A stretch of DNA of 64,000 nucleotides from Pseudomonas sp. DY-1 (lineage in GTDB: Bacteria > Pseudomonadota > Gammaproteobacteria > Pseudomonadales > Pseudomonadaceae). Positions within the stretch are counted from its first letter, which is position 1. Each line of letters starts with the position of its first letter. The stretch is taken from assembly GCF_003626975.1 (NCBI RefSeq), contig NZ_CP032616.1:1-64000 (forward strand), written 5' to 3'. The translations under genes and the position numbers were made by a program. A model generated the notes under the pieces. It was not told where the DNA came from and ran no database searches. It was given only the letters and a program-made list of their open reading frames with translations. This document shows, in pieces, positions 52,854 to 64,000 of this stretch.

Positions 52854-52873
52854 GAGCGGACCTGCAAGAAATC

Positions 52874-52938
52874 GTAGGAGCGAGCTTGCTCGCGAAGAAT
52901 GCAGTTCCACATCTGTTCGCGAGCAAGCACGCTCCTAC
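52874..52938. repeat. Inverted REP pair between rnfB and rnfD
   Basis: GTAGGAGCGAGCTTGCTCGC and its inverted partner (GCGAGCAAGCACGCTCCTAC), the canonical Pseudomonas REP doublet. Confidence 0.85.
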
Positions 52939-52943
52939 AAGGG

Positions 52944-54323
52944 CTACGGTCTGGGTTGTTCATTTAGTGCTTGCTCAGCCTTATGCAGGCGCTCGCGGGC
53001 CTGGGCCAGTGCCGCCGGGTCGGCATCGGGCTGGCGTTCCAGCTTGCTGAGGTCGGCGCGGGCATAAGCCAACTCGGTCTTGATGGCGCGCATGGCTGGG
53101 TCAACCGGGCGCTTCTCGATACGCTGCAAATTCGGTGGTTGCTTGCCCGAAGCGTCTTCGGCGGTGTGCAGGGCGGTTTCAGCATCGGCGAGTGCCAGGC
53201 GCAAGGACGCCAGTTCGGCCGCGTTCGCGCCCCGATGCTCGGCGCTCTTGAGCGCCGCTCGGTGGCTGGCAAGGGCAATCTTGGCCTGCTTGAGGCGGGC
53301 CTCGCCTTCGCTGATGGGGGCGGGTGCGGCTGGCGAGCCATGGGCTGCATCCAGTCGTTGTTGAGCCTGCTCCACGGCCGCACGCAGTTCGACCAGTTGG
53401 GCCTGCTGATCCTCAGTGGGGGATTCGCCGAAGGCTTTCTCGGCCCTCGCCAACTGGGTGCGGCTCATTGCAGCGGCGATTTTCGCCTGCTTGAGGGTGG
53501 CTTCGTCTGCCTGCGGAGCGGCGTCTTCCAAGGCTGCCTTGAGTGCGGCCTGGGCCTTCTCGTTGGCGGCACGTAATTCGACGACCAGAGCCTGCAAGTC
53601 GGAAGTGCCATAAACCTCCAGCTTGTCTTCGGCCTTCTTCAGCGCCACCTGAGCCATGGCAGCTTCGATCTTCAGGCGCTTCTGCTGGTCGCTGAGACTC
53701 GGGGTGGCGGCCTTCTGGGCCTTCACCCGTTCGATGGCAGCCTGCACCGCGTCCAGCGGCGCAGCGGCAGTGCTCTGCTGGGCCTCTGCGGCTCGGGCGG
53801 CACGGGCTTCGCGTTCAGCCCGGCGACGAGCGTCGTCACGGGCAAGTCGTGCGTTGCGAAACTCGAAACGCTGACGGAACTGGTCGGCGTGCTGGCGCTG
53901 GGCGCTTGCGGCAGGTTCGGCCAGGGGCAGGATGTCGATGCAGTCCACGGGACAGGGCGCCACACAGAGTTCGCAGCCGGTGCATTCATCCGTGATGACG
54001 GTGTGCATCTGCTTGGCGGCGCCGACGATGGCGTCCACCGGGCAGGCCTGGATGCACTTGGTGCAGCCAATGCATTCCGCCTCGCGGATGAACGCGATCT
54101 GCGGCGGAACCGGGCCGTTGGGTGCATCCAGCGGAAGGGGCTGGACCTTCAGCAGGTCGGCCAGGGCATGAATGGTGGCGCTGCCGCCGGGGGGGCACTT
54201 GTTGATTGCCTCGCCCTGGGCGATGCCTTCGGCGTAGGGCTTGCACCCGGGGTGACCACACTTGCCGCACTGGGTTTGTGGCAGCAGGGCGTCGATGCTC
54301 TGGATCAGGCTGGCCTGGCTCAT
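52944..54323 (-). CDS. rnfB: RnfB-like ferredoxin subunit with long C-terminal extension
   Basis: 459 residues. N-terminal 4Fe-4S domain (CGKCGHPGC), then two ferredoxin clusters [12 protein letters not shown] and [12 protein letters not shown] (to about residue 135). From about 190 on comes an Ala/Lys-rich coiled region with four similar repeats ([59 protein letters not shown]), a pattern more typical of RnfC C-termini. It lacks the N-terminal membrane helix of E. coli RsxB. Whether this is a native long form or an rnfB-rnfC fusion after deletion cannot be settled here. Confidence 0.85.
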   Translation of the reverse strand: MSQASLIQSIDALLPQTQCGKCGHPGCKPYAEGIAQGEAINKCPPGGSATIHALADLLKVQPLPLDAPNGPVPPQIAFIREAECIGCTKCIQACPVDAIVGAAKQMHTVITDECTGCELCVAPCPVDCIDILPLAEPAASAQRQHADQFRQRFEFRNARLARDDARRRAEREARAARAAEAQQSTAAAPLDAVQAAIERVKAQKAATPSLSDQQKRLKIEAAMAQVALKKAEDKLEVYGTSDLQALVVELRAANEKAQAALKAALEDAAPQADEATLKQAKIAAAMSRTQLARAEKAFGESPTEDQQAQLVELRAAVEQAQQRLDAAHGSPAAPAPISEGEARLKQAKIALASHRAALKSAEHRGANAAELASLRLALADAETALHTAEDASGKQPPNLQRIEKRPVDPAMRAIKTELAYARADLSKLERQPDADPAALAQARERLHKAEQALNEQPRP

Positions 54324-54874
54324 TGCGCCCCCATGCCATTGAATCCCAGGAAGGCCAGGCCCATCAGGCCGGCGCAGACCAGCAGCATGGGCGTACCACG
54401 GAACGCGGCCGGCACCTTCGTTTCATCCACTTGCTGCAGCAGATCGTCCAGCAGGGTCAGCACCAACCAGAATCCCAGGCCTCCGCCGAGGCCCAGGCCG
54501 ATAGCCACTCCAAAGCCGCTCTCACTGCCGATGAGCATGGCGCCCAGTGCTGCACCGTTCGCCAGCAACAGCGGCCAGAGCCCCTCGCGAGGCAGGCTAG
54601 GGCAAGCGCGGCCGACGCCTTCGAGGCAGAGCCAGGCGAGCGGGGCGAGCAAAGGCAGGAAGATGAACAGACGTAGCGCGCCCAGCTCCAAAGGAACCAG
54701 GACGAACTGGTCGAGCAGCCAGGCAATCGGGGTAGCCACGGCGATCAGCGCGCCACCCGCCAGGGCCAGCGCCCGGCTGCGCGACTGGCGCAGGCTGTCG
54801 GCGCCAAGGGGCAGGCCGAGGATGAGGTTGTTGACCAGCGCTGCACCGAGCAGGGCGAAGATGAAGTCGGTCAT
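54320..54874 (-). CDS. rnfA: Rnf complex membrane subunit RnfA
   Basis: 184 residues, six hydrophobic helices; [13 protein letters not shown] near the start matches the RnfA/RsxA family signature. First gene of the rnf operon; overlaps rnfB by 4 bases. Confidence 0.87.
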   Translation of the reverse strand: MTDFIFALLGAALVNNLILGLPLGADSLRQSRSRALALAGGALIAVATPIAWLLDQFVLVPLELGALRLFIFLPLLAPLAWLCLEGVGRACPSLPREGLWPLLLANGAALGAMLIGSESGFGVAIGLGLGGGLGFWLVLTLLDDLLQQVDETKVPAAFRGTPMLLVCAGLMGLAFLGFNGMGAQ

Positions 54875-55077
54875 AGGGACGTAGCGTCGCCAGGCTGAAA
54901 AAGGGGCCGCGTATTATCCGGAATGCAGTCGGAGCGGTACAGGGGCACGGCCGTGAGGGCCGGGCTCTGTTACAAGGCTAGCTCAGGACCATGCGAATTC
55001 GGTTGGCGGGCTGAAGCCAGCGATGGGCCTCGCTTCCAACGTATCCGGTGCGAGAGTGGATTGCCGGTGCTCCTGAA

Positions 55078-55110
55078 CAAAAATGCCCGCAGGAGCGGGC
55101 ATTTTTTTTG
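55078..55110 (-). terminator. Terminator after metG
   Basis: ATGCCCGC-AGGA-GCGGGCAT with A and T runs on both sides, so it can work in both directions; on the minus strand it follows metG by 13 bases. Confidence 0.9.
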
Positions 55111-55122
55111 GAGCTTGTGGTG

Positions 55123-57156
55123 TTACTTGACGCGCTGACCGGGCTTGGCGCCGCTGTCCGGGCTGAGCAGGTAGATTTCCTCGCCTCCGGGGCCGGCGGC
55201 CAGGACCATGCCTTCGGAGACGCCGAACTTCATCTTGCGCGCCGCCAGGTTGGCGACGTACAGGGTGAGGCGGCCTTCCAGCTTGCTCGGGTCCGGGTAG
55301 GCGCTCTTGATGCCGGAGAAGACGTTGCGCTTGGCATCGCCGATATCCAGGGTCAGGCGCAGCAGCTTGTCAGCGCCTTCGACGAACTCGGCCTTCTCGA
55401 TCAGCGCGATGCGCAGGTCGACGGCGGCGAAGGTGTCGAAGGCGATTTCCGCCGCCAGCGGGTCCTTCGTCAGTTCGCCATTGCCCTTGGGCGCCGAGGC
55501 GGCCGCCAGGTCTTCCTTGGAGGCGGCGACCATGGCTTCGATCTTCGCAGGCTCGATGCGGGTCATCAGCGGGTTGAACGGGTTCAGTTGGTGGTCGGCG
55601 AGCAGCGTCTTATGGTCATCCCAGGCCAGCGGGGCGACATTGAGGAATTGCTCGGCAGCGACGGCCAGTTGCGGCAGCACGGGCTTGAGGAAGATCACCA
55701 GCTGGCGGAACAGGTTGACGCCTGCGGCGCATACGGCCTGCACTTCGGCTTGCTTGCCTTCCTGCTTGGCCAGGGCCCAGGGCGCCTTGTCGGCGATCCA
55801 GGCATTGGCGCGGTCGGCCAGGGCCATGATTTCGCGCATGGCGCGGGCGAAGTCACGGTTCTCGTAGGCTTCGGTGATGCTCGGTGCGGCGGCAGCGAAC
55901 TCGGTGAACAGCTCGGGCGCGGCGTTCTCGGCTACCAGCTTGCCGGCATTGCCCTTGTGGATAAAGCCGGCGCAGCGGCTGGCGATATTGACCACCTTGC
56001 CCACCAGGTCGGAGTTGACCTTCTGCACGAAGTCCTCGAGGTTCAGGTCGAGGTCGTCGACGCTGCGGCTCAGCTTGGACGCGTAGTAATAGCGCAGGTA
56101 TTCCGGCTGCAGGTGATCCAGGTAGGTGCGTGCCTTGATGAAGGTGCCGCGGGACTTGGACATCTTCTGGCCATTCACGGTCAGGTAGCCGTGCACGTTC
56201 AGCGCGGTCGGCTTGCGGTAACCGGCGCCTTCGAGCATGGCGGGCCAGAACAGGGCGTGGAAGTTGACGATGTCCTTGCCGATGAAGTGGTACAGCTCGG
56301 CGTTGGAGTCCTTGTTCCAGAAGGCGTCGAAGTCCAGTTCCGGGCGGCGCGCGCAGAGGTTCTGGAAGCTCGCCATGTAGCCGATCGGGGCGTCCAGCCA
56401 GACATAGAAGTACTTGCCGGGGGCGTCCGGGATCTCGAAGCCGAAGTAAGGCGCGTCACGGCTGATGTCCCACTCCTGCAGGCCAGCGTCCAGCCATTCG
56501 GCGATCTTGTTGGCCACCGAATCCTGCAGGGCGCCGCTGCGGGTCCACTCCTTCAGCATGGCGTCGAAGTCCGGCAGCTTGAAGAAGTAGTGCAGGGACT
56601 CTTTCAGCACCGGAGTGGCGCCGGAAATGGCGGACTTCGGGTTCTTCAGTTCGGTAGGCGAGTAGGTCGCACCGCACACTTCGCAGTTGTCGCCGTACTG
56701 GTCGTCGGCCGCGCATTTCGGGCAGGTGCCCTTGATGAATCGGTCTGCCAGGAACATCTGCTTGTCCGGGTCGAAGTACTGGGTCACCGGACGGGTGGCG
56801 ATGTGGCCGGCGTCGCGCAGCTTGGTATAAATGCTGCTGGACAGCGCGCGGTTCTCCTCCGAATGGGTGGAGTGGTAATTGTCGAAGTCCACCAGGAAGT
56901 CGGCGAAGTCGGTGGTGTGCTCGGCGCGCACGTTGTCGATCAGCTGCTCGGAAGTGATGCCTTCCTTTTCGGCGCGCAGCATGATGGCCGAGCCGTGGGC
57001 GTCGTCAGCGCAGACGTAGACAGCCTGGTTGCCACGCATCTTCTGGAAGCGCACCCAGATATCGGTCTGGATGTACTCAACCATATGCCCGAGGTGGATG
57101 GACCCGTTGGCATAGGGAAGGGCGCTTGTCACAAGAATCTTGCGGGGCTCGGTCAT
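55123..57156 (-). CDS. metG: Methionyl-tRNA synthetase
   Basis: 677 residues, the long dimeric form. HLGH at residues 21-24, zinc-binding [23 protein letters not shown] near 330, anticodon domain, and a C-terminal Trbp111/EMAP-like tRNA-binding domain ([20 protein letters not shown] to the end). Charges tRNA-Met. Divergent from mrp. Confidence 0.97.
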   Translation of the reverse strand: MTEPRKILVTSALPYANGSIHLGHMVEYIQTDIWVRFQKMRGNQAVYVCADDAHGSAIMLRAEKEGITSEQLIDNVRAEHTTDFADFLVDFDNYHSTHSEENRALSSSIYTKLRDAGHIATRPVTQYFDPDKQMFLADRFIKGTCPKCAADDQYGDNCEVCGATYSPTELKNPKSAISGATPVLKESLHYFFKLPDFDAMLKEWTRSGALQDSVANKIAEWLDAGLQEWDISRDAPYFGFEIPDAPGKYFYVWLDAPIGYMASFQNLCARRPELDFDAFWNKDSNAELYHFIGKDIVNFHALFWPAMLEGAGYRKPTALNVHGYLTVNGQKMSKSRGTFIKARTYLDHLQPEYLRYYYASKLSRSVDDLDLNLEDFVQKVNSDLVGKVVNIASRCAGFIHKGNAGKLVAENAAPELFTEFAAAAPSITEAYENRDFARAMREIMALADRANAWIADKAPWALAKQEGKQAEVQAVCAAGVNLFRQLVIFLKPVLPQLAVAAEQFLNVAPLAWDDHKTLLADHQLNPFNPLMTRIEPAKIEAMVAASKEDLAAASAPKGNGELTKDPLAAEIAFDTFAAVDLRIALIEKAEFVEGADKLLRLTLDIGDAKRNVFSGIKSAYPDPSKLEGRLTLYVANLAARKMKFGVSEGMVLAAGPGGEEIYLLSPDSGAKPGQRVK

Positions 57157-57300
57157 GGTGCTCGGCTACCGGATACGAAACAAAAGGGAAGTCGGCAACT
57201 ATATAGGCCCGGCGCGATTTTTTCACCCGTGGGCGACCCAGCGGTGAGGTGGTCGGGTAGGATAGCCGCCTGATTTGCTCGGTCTTTCCGGAGTCATGCG

Positions 57301-58395
57301 ATGAGTAGCCTTTCCCGCGCCCAGGTCGAAGCCACCCTGCGCCAGTTCACCGATCCCCACCTCGACCAGGACCCGGTCAGCGCCGGCTGCCTGCGCGAAG
57401 TCGATATCCAGGGCGGCAACGTCCGCGTGCGCCTGGAGCTGGGTTATGCCGCCGGGCTGTTCAAGTCCGGTTGGGCACAGATGCTGAAAATGGCCCTGGA
57501 GAACCTGGCTGGCGTCGACCGCGCCGAGGTCCAGGTGGATTGCGTCATCGAGGCGCACAAGGCTCAGGAGCAGGTGCCGGCGCTGGCCAACGTGAAGAAC
57601 ATCATCGCCGTGGCCTCCGGCAAGGGCGGCGTGGGCAAGTCCACCACCGCCGCCAACCTGGCGCTGGCGCTGGCACGCGAAGGCGCGCGGGTGGGCATTC
57701 TCGATGCCGATATCTATGGCCCCAGCCAGGGCATCATGTTCGGCATTCCCGAAGGTACTCGGCCGAAGGTTCGCGACCAGAAGTTCTTCGTGCCGGTGGA
57801 AGCTCATGGCGTGCAGGTGATGTCCATGGCGTTCCTGACCGACGACAACACCCCTGTGGTGTGGCGCGGTCCGATGGTCTCAGGCGCGCTTATCCAGCTG
57901 ATCACCCAGACCGCCTGGGAAGACCTGGACTACCTGGTTGTGGACATGCCACCGGGCACCGGCGACATCCAGCTGACCCTGGCGCAGAAGGTGCCGGTGG
58001 CCGGCGCGGTGATCGTCACCACCCCCCAGGACCTGGCGCTACTGGATGCCAAGAAGGGTGTGGAGATGTTCCGCAAGGTGAACATCCCGGTACTCGGGGT
58101 CGTGGAAAACATGGCTGTGCACATCTGCTCCAACTGCGGACACGCCGAGCACCTGTTCGGCGAGGGCGGCGGCGAGAAGCTGGCGGCCCAGTACGGCGTG
58201 GATCTGCTGGCGTCGCTGCCGCTGTCCATGGCCATCCGCATGCAGTCCGATGGTGGCAAACCCACCACCATCGCTGACCCGGAAAGCCAGATCGCGATGA
58301 TCTACCAGCAGGCGGCCCGCTGCGTTGGGGCGCGCATTGCGCTGTCCGACCAGGCTGCCACCGCCATGCCGAACATCACTATCAGCGACGACTGA
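57301..58395 (+). CDS. apbC: Mrp/ApbC iron-sulfur cluster carrier ATPase
   Basis: 364 residues. N-terminal MIP18/DUF59 domain (1-95), then P-loop with deviant Walker [10 protein letters not shown] (about 107-115), DADIYGPSQ and VDMPPGTGD, and the cluster-binding C276-x2-C279. Carries 4Fe-4S clusters to apo-proteins. The metG-mrp-dcd neighbourhood is conserved in Pseudomonas. Confidence 0.95.
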   Translation: MSSLSRAQVEATLRQFTDPHLDQDPVSAGCLREVDIQGGNVRVRLELGYAAGLFKSGWAQMLKMALENLAGVDRAEVQVDCVIEAHKAQEQVPALANVKNIIAVASGKGGVGKSTTAANLALALAREGARVGILDADIYGPSQGIMFGIPEGTRPKVRDQKFFVPVEAHGVQVMSMAFLTDDNTPVVWRGPMVSGALIQLITQTAWEDLDYLVVDMPPGTGDIQLTLAQKVPVAGAVIVTTPQDLALLDAKKGVEMFRKVNIPVLGVVENMAVHICSNCGHAEHLFGEGGGEKLAAQYGVDLLASLPLSMAIRMQSDGGKPTTIADPESQIAMIYQQAARCVGARIALSDQAATAMPNITISDD

Positions 58396-58486
58396 CGCTC
58401 CGACCATCCGGCGGGGCCTTTGCCGAGGCTTTCGCCGGGCTGTAAGATTCGCCGTCAAATTTTCAGCCCCTGACAGGACGCCCGCC

Positions 58487-59053
58487 ATGACCATCAAATC
58501 GGATAAGTGGATTCGCCGCATGGCGCTGGAGCACGGCATGATCGAGCCGTTCGTCGAGCGCCAGATTCGCGGTGCGGACGATAGCCGGGTGATTTCCTAC
58601 GGCGTTTCCAGCTACGGCTATGACGTGCGCTGCGCCGGCGAATTCAAGGTGTTCACCAACATCCATTCCGCCGTGGTCGACCCGAAGAACTTCGACGAGA
58701 AGAGCTTCGTCGACATCAACAGCGACGTCTGCATCATTCCGCCGAACTCCTTCGCGCTGGCCCGCACTGTGGAATACTTCCGCATTCCCCGTGATGTGCT
58801 GACCATCTGCCTGGGCAAGAGCACCTATGCCCGCTGCGGCATCATCGTCAACGTGACCCCGCTGGAACCCGAGTGGGAAGGCCACGTGACCCTGGAGTTC
58901 TCCAACACCACCAACCTGCCGGCGAAAATCTATGCTCACGAAGGCGTGGCGCAGATGCTGTTCCTGCAGTCGGACGAGGCGTGTGAGGTCTCTTACAAGG
59001 ACCGTGGCGGCAAGTACCAAGGCCAGACCGGGGTTACCTTGCCCAAGGCCTGA
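58487..59053 (+). CDS. dcd: dCTP deaminase
   Basis: 188 residues from ATG 58487 after CAGGACG; 54 upstream in-frame codons are not used. Contains [12 protein letters not shown], the [24 protein letters not shown] active site with catalytic Glu, and the C-terminal [12 protein letters not shown] lid. Converts dCTP to dUTP for dTMP synthesis. Confidence 0.97.
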   Translation: MTIKSDKWIRRMALEHGMIEPFVERQIRGADDSRVISYGVSSYGYDVRCAGEFKVFTNIHSAVVDPKNFDEKSFVDINSDVCIIPPNSFALARTVEYFRIPRDVLTICLGKSTYARCGIIVNVTPLEPEWEGHVTLEFSNTTNLPAKIYAHEGVAQMLFLQSDEACEVSYKDRGGKYQGQTGVTLPKA

Positions 59054-59073
59054 GGCCAATGGGCAATGAAAGA

Positions 59074-59098
59074 ACCGGGCTCGATGCCCGGTTTTTTT
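59074..59098 (+). terminator. Terminator after dcd
   Basis: ACCGGGC-TCGAT-GCCCGGT followed by a seven-T run. Confidence 0.92.
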
Positions 59099-59187
59099 GT
59101 GCCCGGTGTCCGCAGGTCGGAAAGCTTGAATGCCTGGCGGAGGGTGGGGCTCTATCCAGGGAACTCCCTACCACGGAGGAATCCGGG

Positions 59188-59391
59188 ATGCACATCGAAA
59201 AGCTCATAGAGACACTGTCGCCGGAGTCCAGCTTCCTGCTGGGGACTGTCCTGCGCGAACTACTGGCCGGTCGCGACCCGTTGCACGAGGAAGGGCCCGG
59301 CGATCCGGGACAGCCCGACGAGCCGAGTCAGCCCCATGAGCCGGGCGAGCCCACCATTCCTGATGAGCCACCACCGGTACCGGTGGTCTGA
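59188..59391 (+). CDS. Small proline-rich acidic protein
   Basis: 67 residues from ATG 59188 with GGAGGA 6-9 bases upstream. A short N-terminal helix (MHIEKLIETLSPESSFLLGT) leads to a tail built of Pro with Asp/Glu (DEPSQPHEPGEP...). No signal peptide and no known family. It has its own gap from the dcd terminator, so it probably has a separate promoter. Real gene likely but not certain. Confidence 0.55.
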   Translation: MHIEKLIETLSPESSFLLGTVLRELLAGRDPLHEEGPGDPGQPDEPSQPHEPGEPTIPDEPPPVPVV

Positions 59392-59394
59392 GGT

Positions 59395-60222
59395 TCAGGG
59401 CACCAGCGGCAGGATGCGCTTGTGCTGGGTGTTGTCGTAGGTGCGAACGATGGTGGCGTAGGCTTCGGGGCTGACTTGCTGACCGTGCAGGAAAGCGTCG
59501 ATCTCGATGTAGGTCACCCCGTGAGCTTCTTCATCGGGCTTGCCGGGGCGCAGTTCTTCCAGGTCGGCGGTGGGCACTTTGTGGACCGCGCTTTCCGGTG
59601 CGCCCAAATGACGGGCAATGCTGCGTACCTGGTTCTTTACCAGACCGGAGAGGGGGGCGAGGTCGCAGGCACCATCGCCGAACTTGGTGAAGAAGCCCAT
59701 CACCGCCTCGGCTGCGTGGTCGGTACCGATCACCAGGCCATTGTTTGCGTTGGCGATGGCGAACTGGGCCACCATGCGGATGCGCGCCTTGATGTTGCCG
59801 GTGACGAAGTCGCGGCGCGCGTCGGTGAGGTGGTTCAGGTGGGTAACCTGCTCGGACAGCCCGATCACGCTGTCCGCAATGTTCACGGTTTCTTCTTCGT
59901 CGGCACGAATGAAGTTCATCGCCACCTGCGCATCCGCCTCGTCGTGCTGGACGTTGTAGGGCAGGCGCACGGCGATGAAACGGTAGCCGGCATCACCCGT
60001 CTCGGCACGCAACTCCTCGACGCTGAGTTGGGCCAGGCGGCCGGCGGTGGTGGAATCGACGCCGCCGCTGATGCCCAGCACCAGGACCTTCAGGCCGGAC
60101 TTGCGCAGGCAGTCCTTGATGAAGCTCTTGCGGCGTTCGACTTCGGCCACCAGGGCTGCTTCGTCGGCGAAGGGCGGGACAACATCCAGGGCTTTGGCGA
60201 TTTCTTGCTGGCGGTTGCTCAT
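59395..60222 (-). CDS. nadE: NH3-dependent NAD synthetase
   Basis: 275 residues from MSNRQQE (60222), the length of E. coli NadE. PP-loop SGGVDST at 52-58, [19 protein letters not shown] and [15 protein letters not shown]. Amidates nicotinate adenine dinucleotide to NAD. Eleven bases downstream of pncB, so one NAD salvage operon. Confidence 0.96.
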   Translation of the reverse strand: MSNRQQEIAKALDVVPPFADEAALVAEVERRKSFIKDCLRKSGLKVLVLGISGGVDSTTAGRLAQLSVEELRAETGDAGYRFIAVRLPYNVQHDEADAQVAMNFIRADEEETVNIADSVIGLSEQVTHLNHLTDARRDFVTGNIKARIRMVAQFAIANANNGLVIGTDHAAEAVMGFFTKFGDGACDLAPLSGLVKNQVRSIARHLGAPESAVHKVPTADLEELRPGKPDEEAHGVTYIEIDAFLHGQQVSPEAYATIVRTYDNTQHKRILPLVP

Positions 60223-60233
60223 GTGCGGAGTCC

Positions 60234-61439
60234 TTACTGGGCGTCGGTGACGCGGAAAACGTGTTTCAGGTAGGTGACGAAATTTTCGTCGCGGCATTGG
60301 GTCTTGCCCGGCTCATCGGAAATCTTCGCCACCGGTTGGCCGTTGCAGGCTGTCATCTTGATCACGATGTTCATGGGCTCGACCCCCGGGATATCGCAGG
60401 TCAGGTTCGTGCCTATGCCGAAGCTGACCTGGATGCGCCCGCGCAGGGCGCGGTAGAGCGCGAGTGCGCGGGGCATGTCGAGGCCGTCGGAGAATACGAG
60501 GGTCTTGGTCTGTGGGTCTATGCCCAGATTCTGGTAATGCCGGATGGCTCTTTCCGCCCATTGCAGCGGGTCGCCGGAGTCGTGGCGCAGGCCGTCGAAG
60601 AGCTTGGCGAAGTACAGGTCGAAGTCGTTGAGGAAGGCCTGCATGTTGATGCAGTCGGTCAGTGCGATGCCCAGCAGGCCCCGGTACTCGCGGACCCAAC
60701 AGTCGAGCGCGGCGATCTGGCTGTCGATCAGTCGCGGGCCGAGTTGCTGATGGGCCATCAGCCATTCGTGGGCCATAGTGCCGATGGGCTTGATGTCGTA
60801 CTCGCGGGCCAGGTGCACGTTGCTGGTGCCGACGAAACGGCCGGGGAAGTCGCGCTTGAGGATGTGCACGACTTCTTCCTGGACCTTATAGGAGAAGCGC
60901 CGGCGGGTACCGAAGTCCGCCAGCTGGAATCCGCTGAGTTCCTCGTCACTGGCATTGGCCTTGAGCCAGTCGAGCTTGCGATAGAGCCTTTCGCGGGCCT
61001 GGGTCAACTTGACGTCGCGATAGCGGTAACGGTTGCGGACTTCGCTGATGATCGCCAGTAACGGAATCTCGAAGAGGATCACGTGCAGCCAGGGGCCGCG
61101 CAGGCGGACGCAGATCTGGCCGTTGTCGATACCCAGTTGCAGGTAGCGCAGGTTGAAGCGGAACAGGCTGAGGAAACGGGTGAAGTCCGGCTTGATGAAG
61201 GGGATGCGCTCGAGGAAGTTCAGTTGGTCAGGAGTGATGGAGATGTCCGCCAGTTGCTCGATCTGGAAGCGGATTTCCGCGAGGTAGGGCGTCAGGTCTT
61301 CATCGTTGCGGCAGCGGAACTCCCACTCGACTTCTGCGTTGGGATAGTTGTGCAGCACCGCCTGCATCATCGTCAGCTTGTAGAAGTCGGTGTCCAGCAG
61401 GTTCTGAATGATGCGGCCGGAAAAGGCGCTGTCGGGCAT
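60234..61439 (-). CDS. pncB: Nicotinate phosphoribosyltransferase
   Basis: 401 residues. Starts [16 protein letters not shown] as in Pnc[13 protein letters not shown] carries the regulatory phospho-His and DSGDP lies in the ribosyl phosphate region. Makes nicotinate mononucleotide from nicotinate and PRPP. First gene of the pncB-nadE operon. Confidence 0.96.
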   Translation of the reverse strand: MPDSAFSGRIIQNLLDTDFYKLTMMQAVLHNYPNAEVEWEFRCRNDEDLTPYLAEIRFQIEQLADISITPDQLNFLERIPFIKPDFTRFLSLFRFNLRYLQLGIDNGQICVRLRGPWLHVILFEIPLLAIISEVRNRYRYRDVKLTQARERLYRKLDWLKANASDEELSGFQLADFGTRRRFSYKVQEEVVHILKRDFPGRFVGTSNVHLAREYDIKPIGTMAHEWLMAHQQLGPRLIDSQIAALDCWVREYRGLLGIALTDCINMQAFLNDFDLYFAKLFDGLRHDSGDPLQWAERAIRHYQNLGIDPQTKTLVFSDGLDMPRALALYRALRGRIQVSFGIGTNLTCDIPGVEPMNIVIKMTACNGQPVAKISDEPGKTQCRDENFVTYLKHVFRVTDAQ

Positions 61440-61545
61440 GGTCGGTTCTCGGGGCTCCGGGCAAACCGTGGAAAGGGCGCAGGATGCGGCACCGGCGGGT
61501 GTTACGCAAGATTGCGGGCACTACCTCCCATGCGGAATGCCGGGC

Positions 61546-61572
61546 AAAAGAAAAGGCACCCGAGGGTGCCTT
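61546..61572 (-). terminator. Terminator after the acylase gene
   Basis: AAGGCACC-CGAG-GGTGCCTT; on the minus strand it is followed by TTTTCTTTT and lies about 70 bases after the acylase stop. Confidence 0.83.
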
Positions 61573-61643
61573 GAAATGTGATCTATGGAGTAAGTCCACC
61601 AGATCAGAGCGATGGGGCGGTGGGAAGTTCCACCGCTTGCCGA

Positions 61644-64000
61644 TCATTTTTGCGGGGTCAGCATCAGGCGCTTGGTGCCATAGACGGCATCGAGGTTCTG
61701 CGGCTGGAAGGGGAACTTCACGTAGCGCGCCTTCAGCCAGGCATCGATGCCGTCGGCATAGTGCGGGCTGGCCGGGTTGCCGGACTGGCCGGAGCTGTTC
61801 ACACCGATCATGGGCTCGGGCTGGCCGAAGTCGACGATGATGCGCATGGCCGGAATCAGCCAGGTATCGAAGTCTTCGCCCCAGTGGTAGGCCGAGACGT
61901 TGAGGGTGGTGTGGTCACCGCCGGCCGGGTAGGGGCCGCGATCCAGATAGCCCTTCAGGGCGTTGAGGCCGCTGCGCTGGCTGGCGCTCATGTACGGCGC
62001 CAGCTGGGTGCTGTCGGTGACCCACTCATAGGTGTGCAGCTTGCCCCATTGCCAGGCCTTGCGGTCCGCTCCCAGGCGGCCTTCGGCGTAGCTGACGGCG
62101 GCGGCCAGGCTGCGCGCGAGGATGGCTGGCTTGTCTTCCTTCTGCGGGGTGTTCACATCGTCCCAGAACGGGCTGTCGACGCGCCCCAGCAGGTGATCAG
62201 CCTGGGCTGAATAGGACAGGTCGGCGGTCTGCACCAGGGCGCGCCAGGCCGGGTTGCTCTCCGGGCCCAGTTCGTCGAGGAAGATCTGCCGCGCGCTTTC
62301 GTGGAGGAAGGCGCCGTAGTAGGCGGCGTCGGCCGACGTCGGACTGAGGCGGCCGTCGAACGACAGCAGACGGTCGAGGCCTTCCTGGGCCTTGGCCCGG
62401 TCGGTGGGCGGCAGGGCATTGATGGCCTGTTTGAGCGGCTGGGCCATGCCGGGGTCCTGCAGCATGGTCTTGAGCTTGGCCGGGAATGGGCTGGTCTGGT
62501 CGTACTGCATGGTGATCATGCTCTGCCAGTCGTGCTTGCCGCTGCCGCCAGCCAGTTCGGCGATGCGCTCGGCGCGCTCCGGGTAGTACCAGGAGTTGGA
62601 CAGCTGCACGCCGTAGCCGCCCTGCACGGTGCGGTGGTTGGCGGTGCCGAGCCAGCCCTGAGCCGGGTCCTGGTCGTAAGGATGGAGCATCGGGTCGGCG
62701 TAGCCGTCCCAGTCGTAGCGGCCGTCCCAGCCTGGGGAAGGCAGCAGGCCACGGCCTTCGCGGCGGTTCGGGTAGCGGCCGGTCACCTGCCAGGCGATGT
62801 GCTTGTCATCGGCGTAGAGGATGTTCAGGCCCGTTGCACGGATGGAGCGGGTGGCCTCGTGGGCTTGGTCCACTGACTGTGCGCGGGACAGGGCAAAGAA
62901 GGCGTCCAGGGACTGGTCGGCTTCAAACTGGCTGGTCTGCAGGGCGATGCCATAGCCGCTCTTGATTTCCATGGGCTGGAGCGGGTGCTTGCGCTGGCCA
63001 AGCACCGAGTTCAGCAGTGGGCCGTGGCGGGTTTCGTAGATTACTTCGCGTACCGGGCGTTCGCCTTTGACGAAGAAGGTCTCCATGCGCTCGCTGGCAG
63101 GCACCCACTTGCCGTTGGCCTGGTAGTAAAGACGGCTGCCTTCGCGCTTGATCTTCTCGAGGAACAGATCCTGGTTGTCGCCCATGACCATGGTCATGCC
63201 CCAGGCCAGCTTGCCGTTGTAGCCGGCGACCACGGCCGGTACACCGGCGATGGAGACACCGGCGGCCTGGAACTTCGGCGAGCGGATCTGCACGAAGTTC
63301 CAGACCGAAGGCATGGAGATGGGCAGGTGGGTGTCATTGGCCAGGATGCTGCGGCCGGTGCGGCTCTTCTGCGGTGCGATGGCCCAGTTGTTCGAGGCGG
63401 CGACGCCAAGCATGTCGAGCGAGGCGATCTGGTTGGCGGCATCATCCAGCGCAGTCAGGCCAGGAATCTGGCCGCCCAGTTGCAGGCCCTTGAGCTTCTC
63501 GGCTTCCTCGAACGGCAGCGGTTCGTCGGGATAGATGGGGGTGAGCCAGGCCAGCTTGTCGGCGCCGACCTTCTGCGCCAGGACCAGGGAGGCGATTTCC
63601 TCCTGCAGGTTCACCGCCAGGCCAAAGTTCAGCAGGGTGAAGACCAGCGCCGAGTCCTCGGGCTTCCAGTAGGCCGGTTTGTAGCCGGACTCGGCCAGGT
63701 CCATCGGCAGTTTGTCGCGGTAGCGATAGAGATAAGCGTTGACGCCGCGGGCGTAGACCGCGAAGAACTCCTTCAGGCGGGGCGAGGAGTTCTTGTAGAG
63801 GATGTCGGCACTCTTGCGCAGGTTCACGGCGCGCATGAACCGGTCGATTTCCAGCACGCCGGGTCCGGCCAGTTCCGCGAGGCGGCCTTCGGCCATCAGG
63901 CGCAGGCCAACCATCTGGCTGAGGCGATCGGAAGCGTGGACGTAGCCGAGGGTGAACAGCGCGTCGTGGAAGGTGGTGGTTTCAATCAGCGGCATGCCCA
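61644..64000 (-). CDS. quiP: Penicillin acylase family protein, QuiP-like (5' end outside window)
   Basis: At least 785 codons remain open to the right edge, so the start and signal peptide are beyond the window. N-terminal nucleophile hydrolase: the beta-chain starts at the Ser of [15 protein letters not shown], which is also the autocleavage site. Pairing sequences [14 protein letters not shown] and [16 protein letters not shown] follow. Overall it most resembles QuiP (PA1032), an acyl-homoserine lactone acylase of about 850 residues; other family members (PvdQ, HacB) are less like it. Would degrade long-chain quorum signals in the periplasm. Confidence 0.82.
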   Translation of the reverse strand, partial: GMPLIETTTFHDALFTLGYVHASDRLSQMVGLRLMAEGRLAELAGPGVLEIDRFMRAVNLRKSADILYKNSSPRLKEFFAVYARGVNAYLYRYRDKLPMDLAESGYKPAYWKPEDSALVFTLLNFGLAVNLQEEIASLVLAQKVGADKLAWLTPIYPDEPLPFEEAEKLKGLQLGGQIPGLTALDDAANQIASLDMLGVAASNNWAIAPQKSRTGRSILANDTHLPISMPSVWNFVQIRSPKFQAAGVSIAGVPAVVAGYNGKLAWGMTMVMGDNQDLFLEKIKREGSRLYYQANGKWVPASERMETFFVKGERPVREVIYETRHGPLLNSVLGQRKHPLQPMEIKSGYGIALQTSQFEADQSLDAFFALSRAQSVDQAHEATRSIRATGLNILYADDKHIAWQVTGRYPNRREGRGLLPSPGWDGRYDWDGYADPMLHPYDQDPAQGWLGTANHRTVQGGYGVQLSNSWYYPERAERIAELAGGSGKHDWQSMITMQYDQTSPFPAKLKTMLQDPGMAQPLKQAINALPPTDRAKAQEGLDRLLSFDGRLSPTSADAAYYGAFLHESARQIFLDELGPESNPAWRALVQTADLSYSAQADHLLGRVDSPFWDDVNTPQKEDKPAILARSLAAAVSYAEGRLGADRKAWQWGKLHTYEWVTDSTQLAPYMSASQRSGLNALKGYLDRGPYPAGGDHTTLNVSAYHWGEDFDTWLIPAMRIIVDFGQPEPMIGVNSSGQSGNPASPHYADGIDAWLKARYVKFPFQPQNLDAVYGTKRLMLTPQK

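Noticed and set aside
54875..55122. Possible gene between rnfA and the metG terminator
   Set aside because: Short frames there lack coding character and ribosome sites.

Overview
The window is a high-GC gammaproteobacterial chromosome, almost certainly a Pseudomonas. Host markers are PhaG, OprD-family porin, QuiP-like acylase, a PA3496-family protein beside nth and an rnf cluster, a GTG-started phosphatidylcholine synthase and typical Pseudomonas REP elements. The left half (1-31490) is a head-to-tail array of one filamentous phage (inovirus, Pf type). The right half (31465-64000) is ordinary chromosome.

Prophage array: one left-truncated copy (copy 0, 1-5943) and two full units of about 12.77 kb (copy A, 5944-18715; copy B, 18716-31490). 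The units are separated by identical 26-bp att cores that match the 3' end of a tRNA-Gly(CCC), which is intact at the right edge (31465-31538, minus strand). Unit order is: att, accessory cassette (single-TM protein on plus; HEPN protein and DG-Q-R protein on minus), repressor (minus), operator region, two Xis-like HTH genes, small early genes, ssDNA-binding protein, coat genes, terminator, adsorption protein, DUF2523-type protein, Zot, hairpin region, replication initiator, tyrosine integrase, HigB/HigA-type toxin-antitoxin, att. The differences I found by eye between copies A and B are single-base indels, mostly in short G/C runs. Copy B reads intact throughout; copy A has several frameshifts, and the first 800 bases of copy 0 are full of them. 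This looks like consensus error at a contig end or in collapsed repeats rather than biological decay.

The most novel content is the AT-richer accessory cassette between att and the repressor. It holds a two-gene minus-strand operon encoding a protein with an R-N-x3-H HEPN ribonuclease motif and a 12x Pro-Ala tail, and a protein with a DGLQR motif resembling DGQHR/DUF262 (ParB-like) families. A membrane-anchored helical protein of unknown function faces it. I read this as a candidate phage-borne defence or superinfection-control module.

Host region: phaG (polyhydroxyalkanoate precursor), rsuA with a CWC protein, pcs, an AhpD-like/cupin pair, an OprD-family porin, then a carboxylate/acyl-CoA block (acyl-CoA dehydrogenase, frameshifted actP, DUF485 protein, acyl-CoA ligase) next to a divergent two-component system. 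A gamma-glutamylputrescine pathway pair (PuuA-like, PuuB-like) follows. Then come PA3496-family, nth and rnf genes (rnfE, G, D, B, A; no rnfC seen), metG, divergent mrp and dcd, a small proline-rich protein, the NAD salvage pair pncB-nadE, and a penicillin-acylase-family gene running off the right end.
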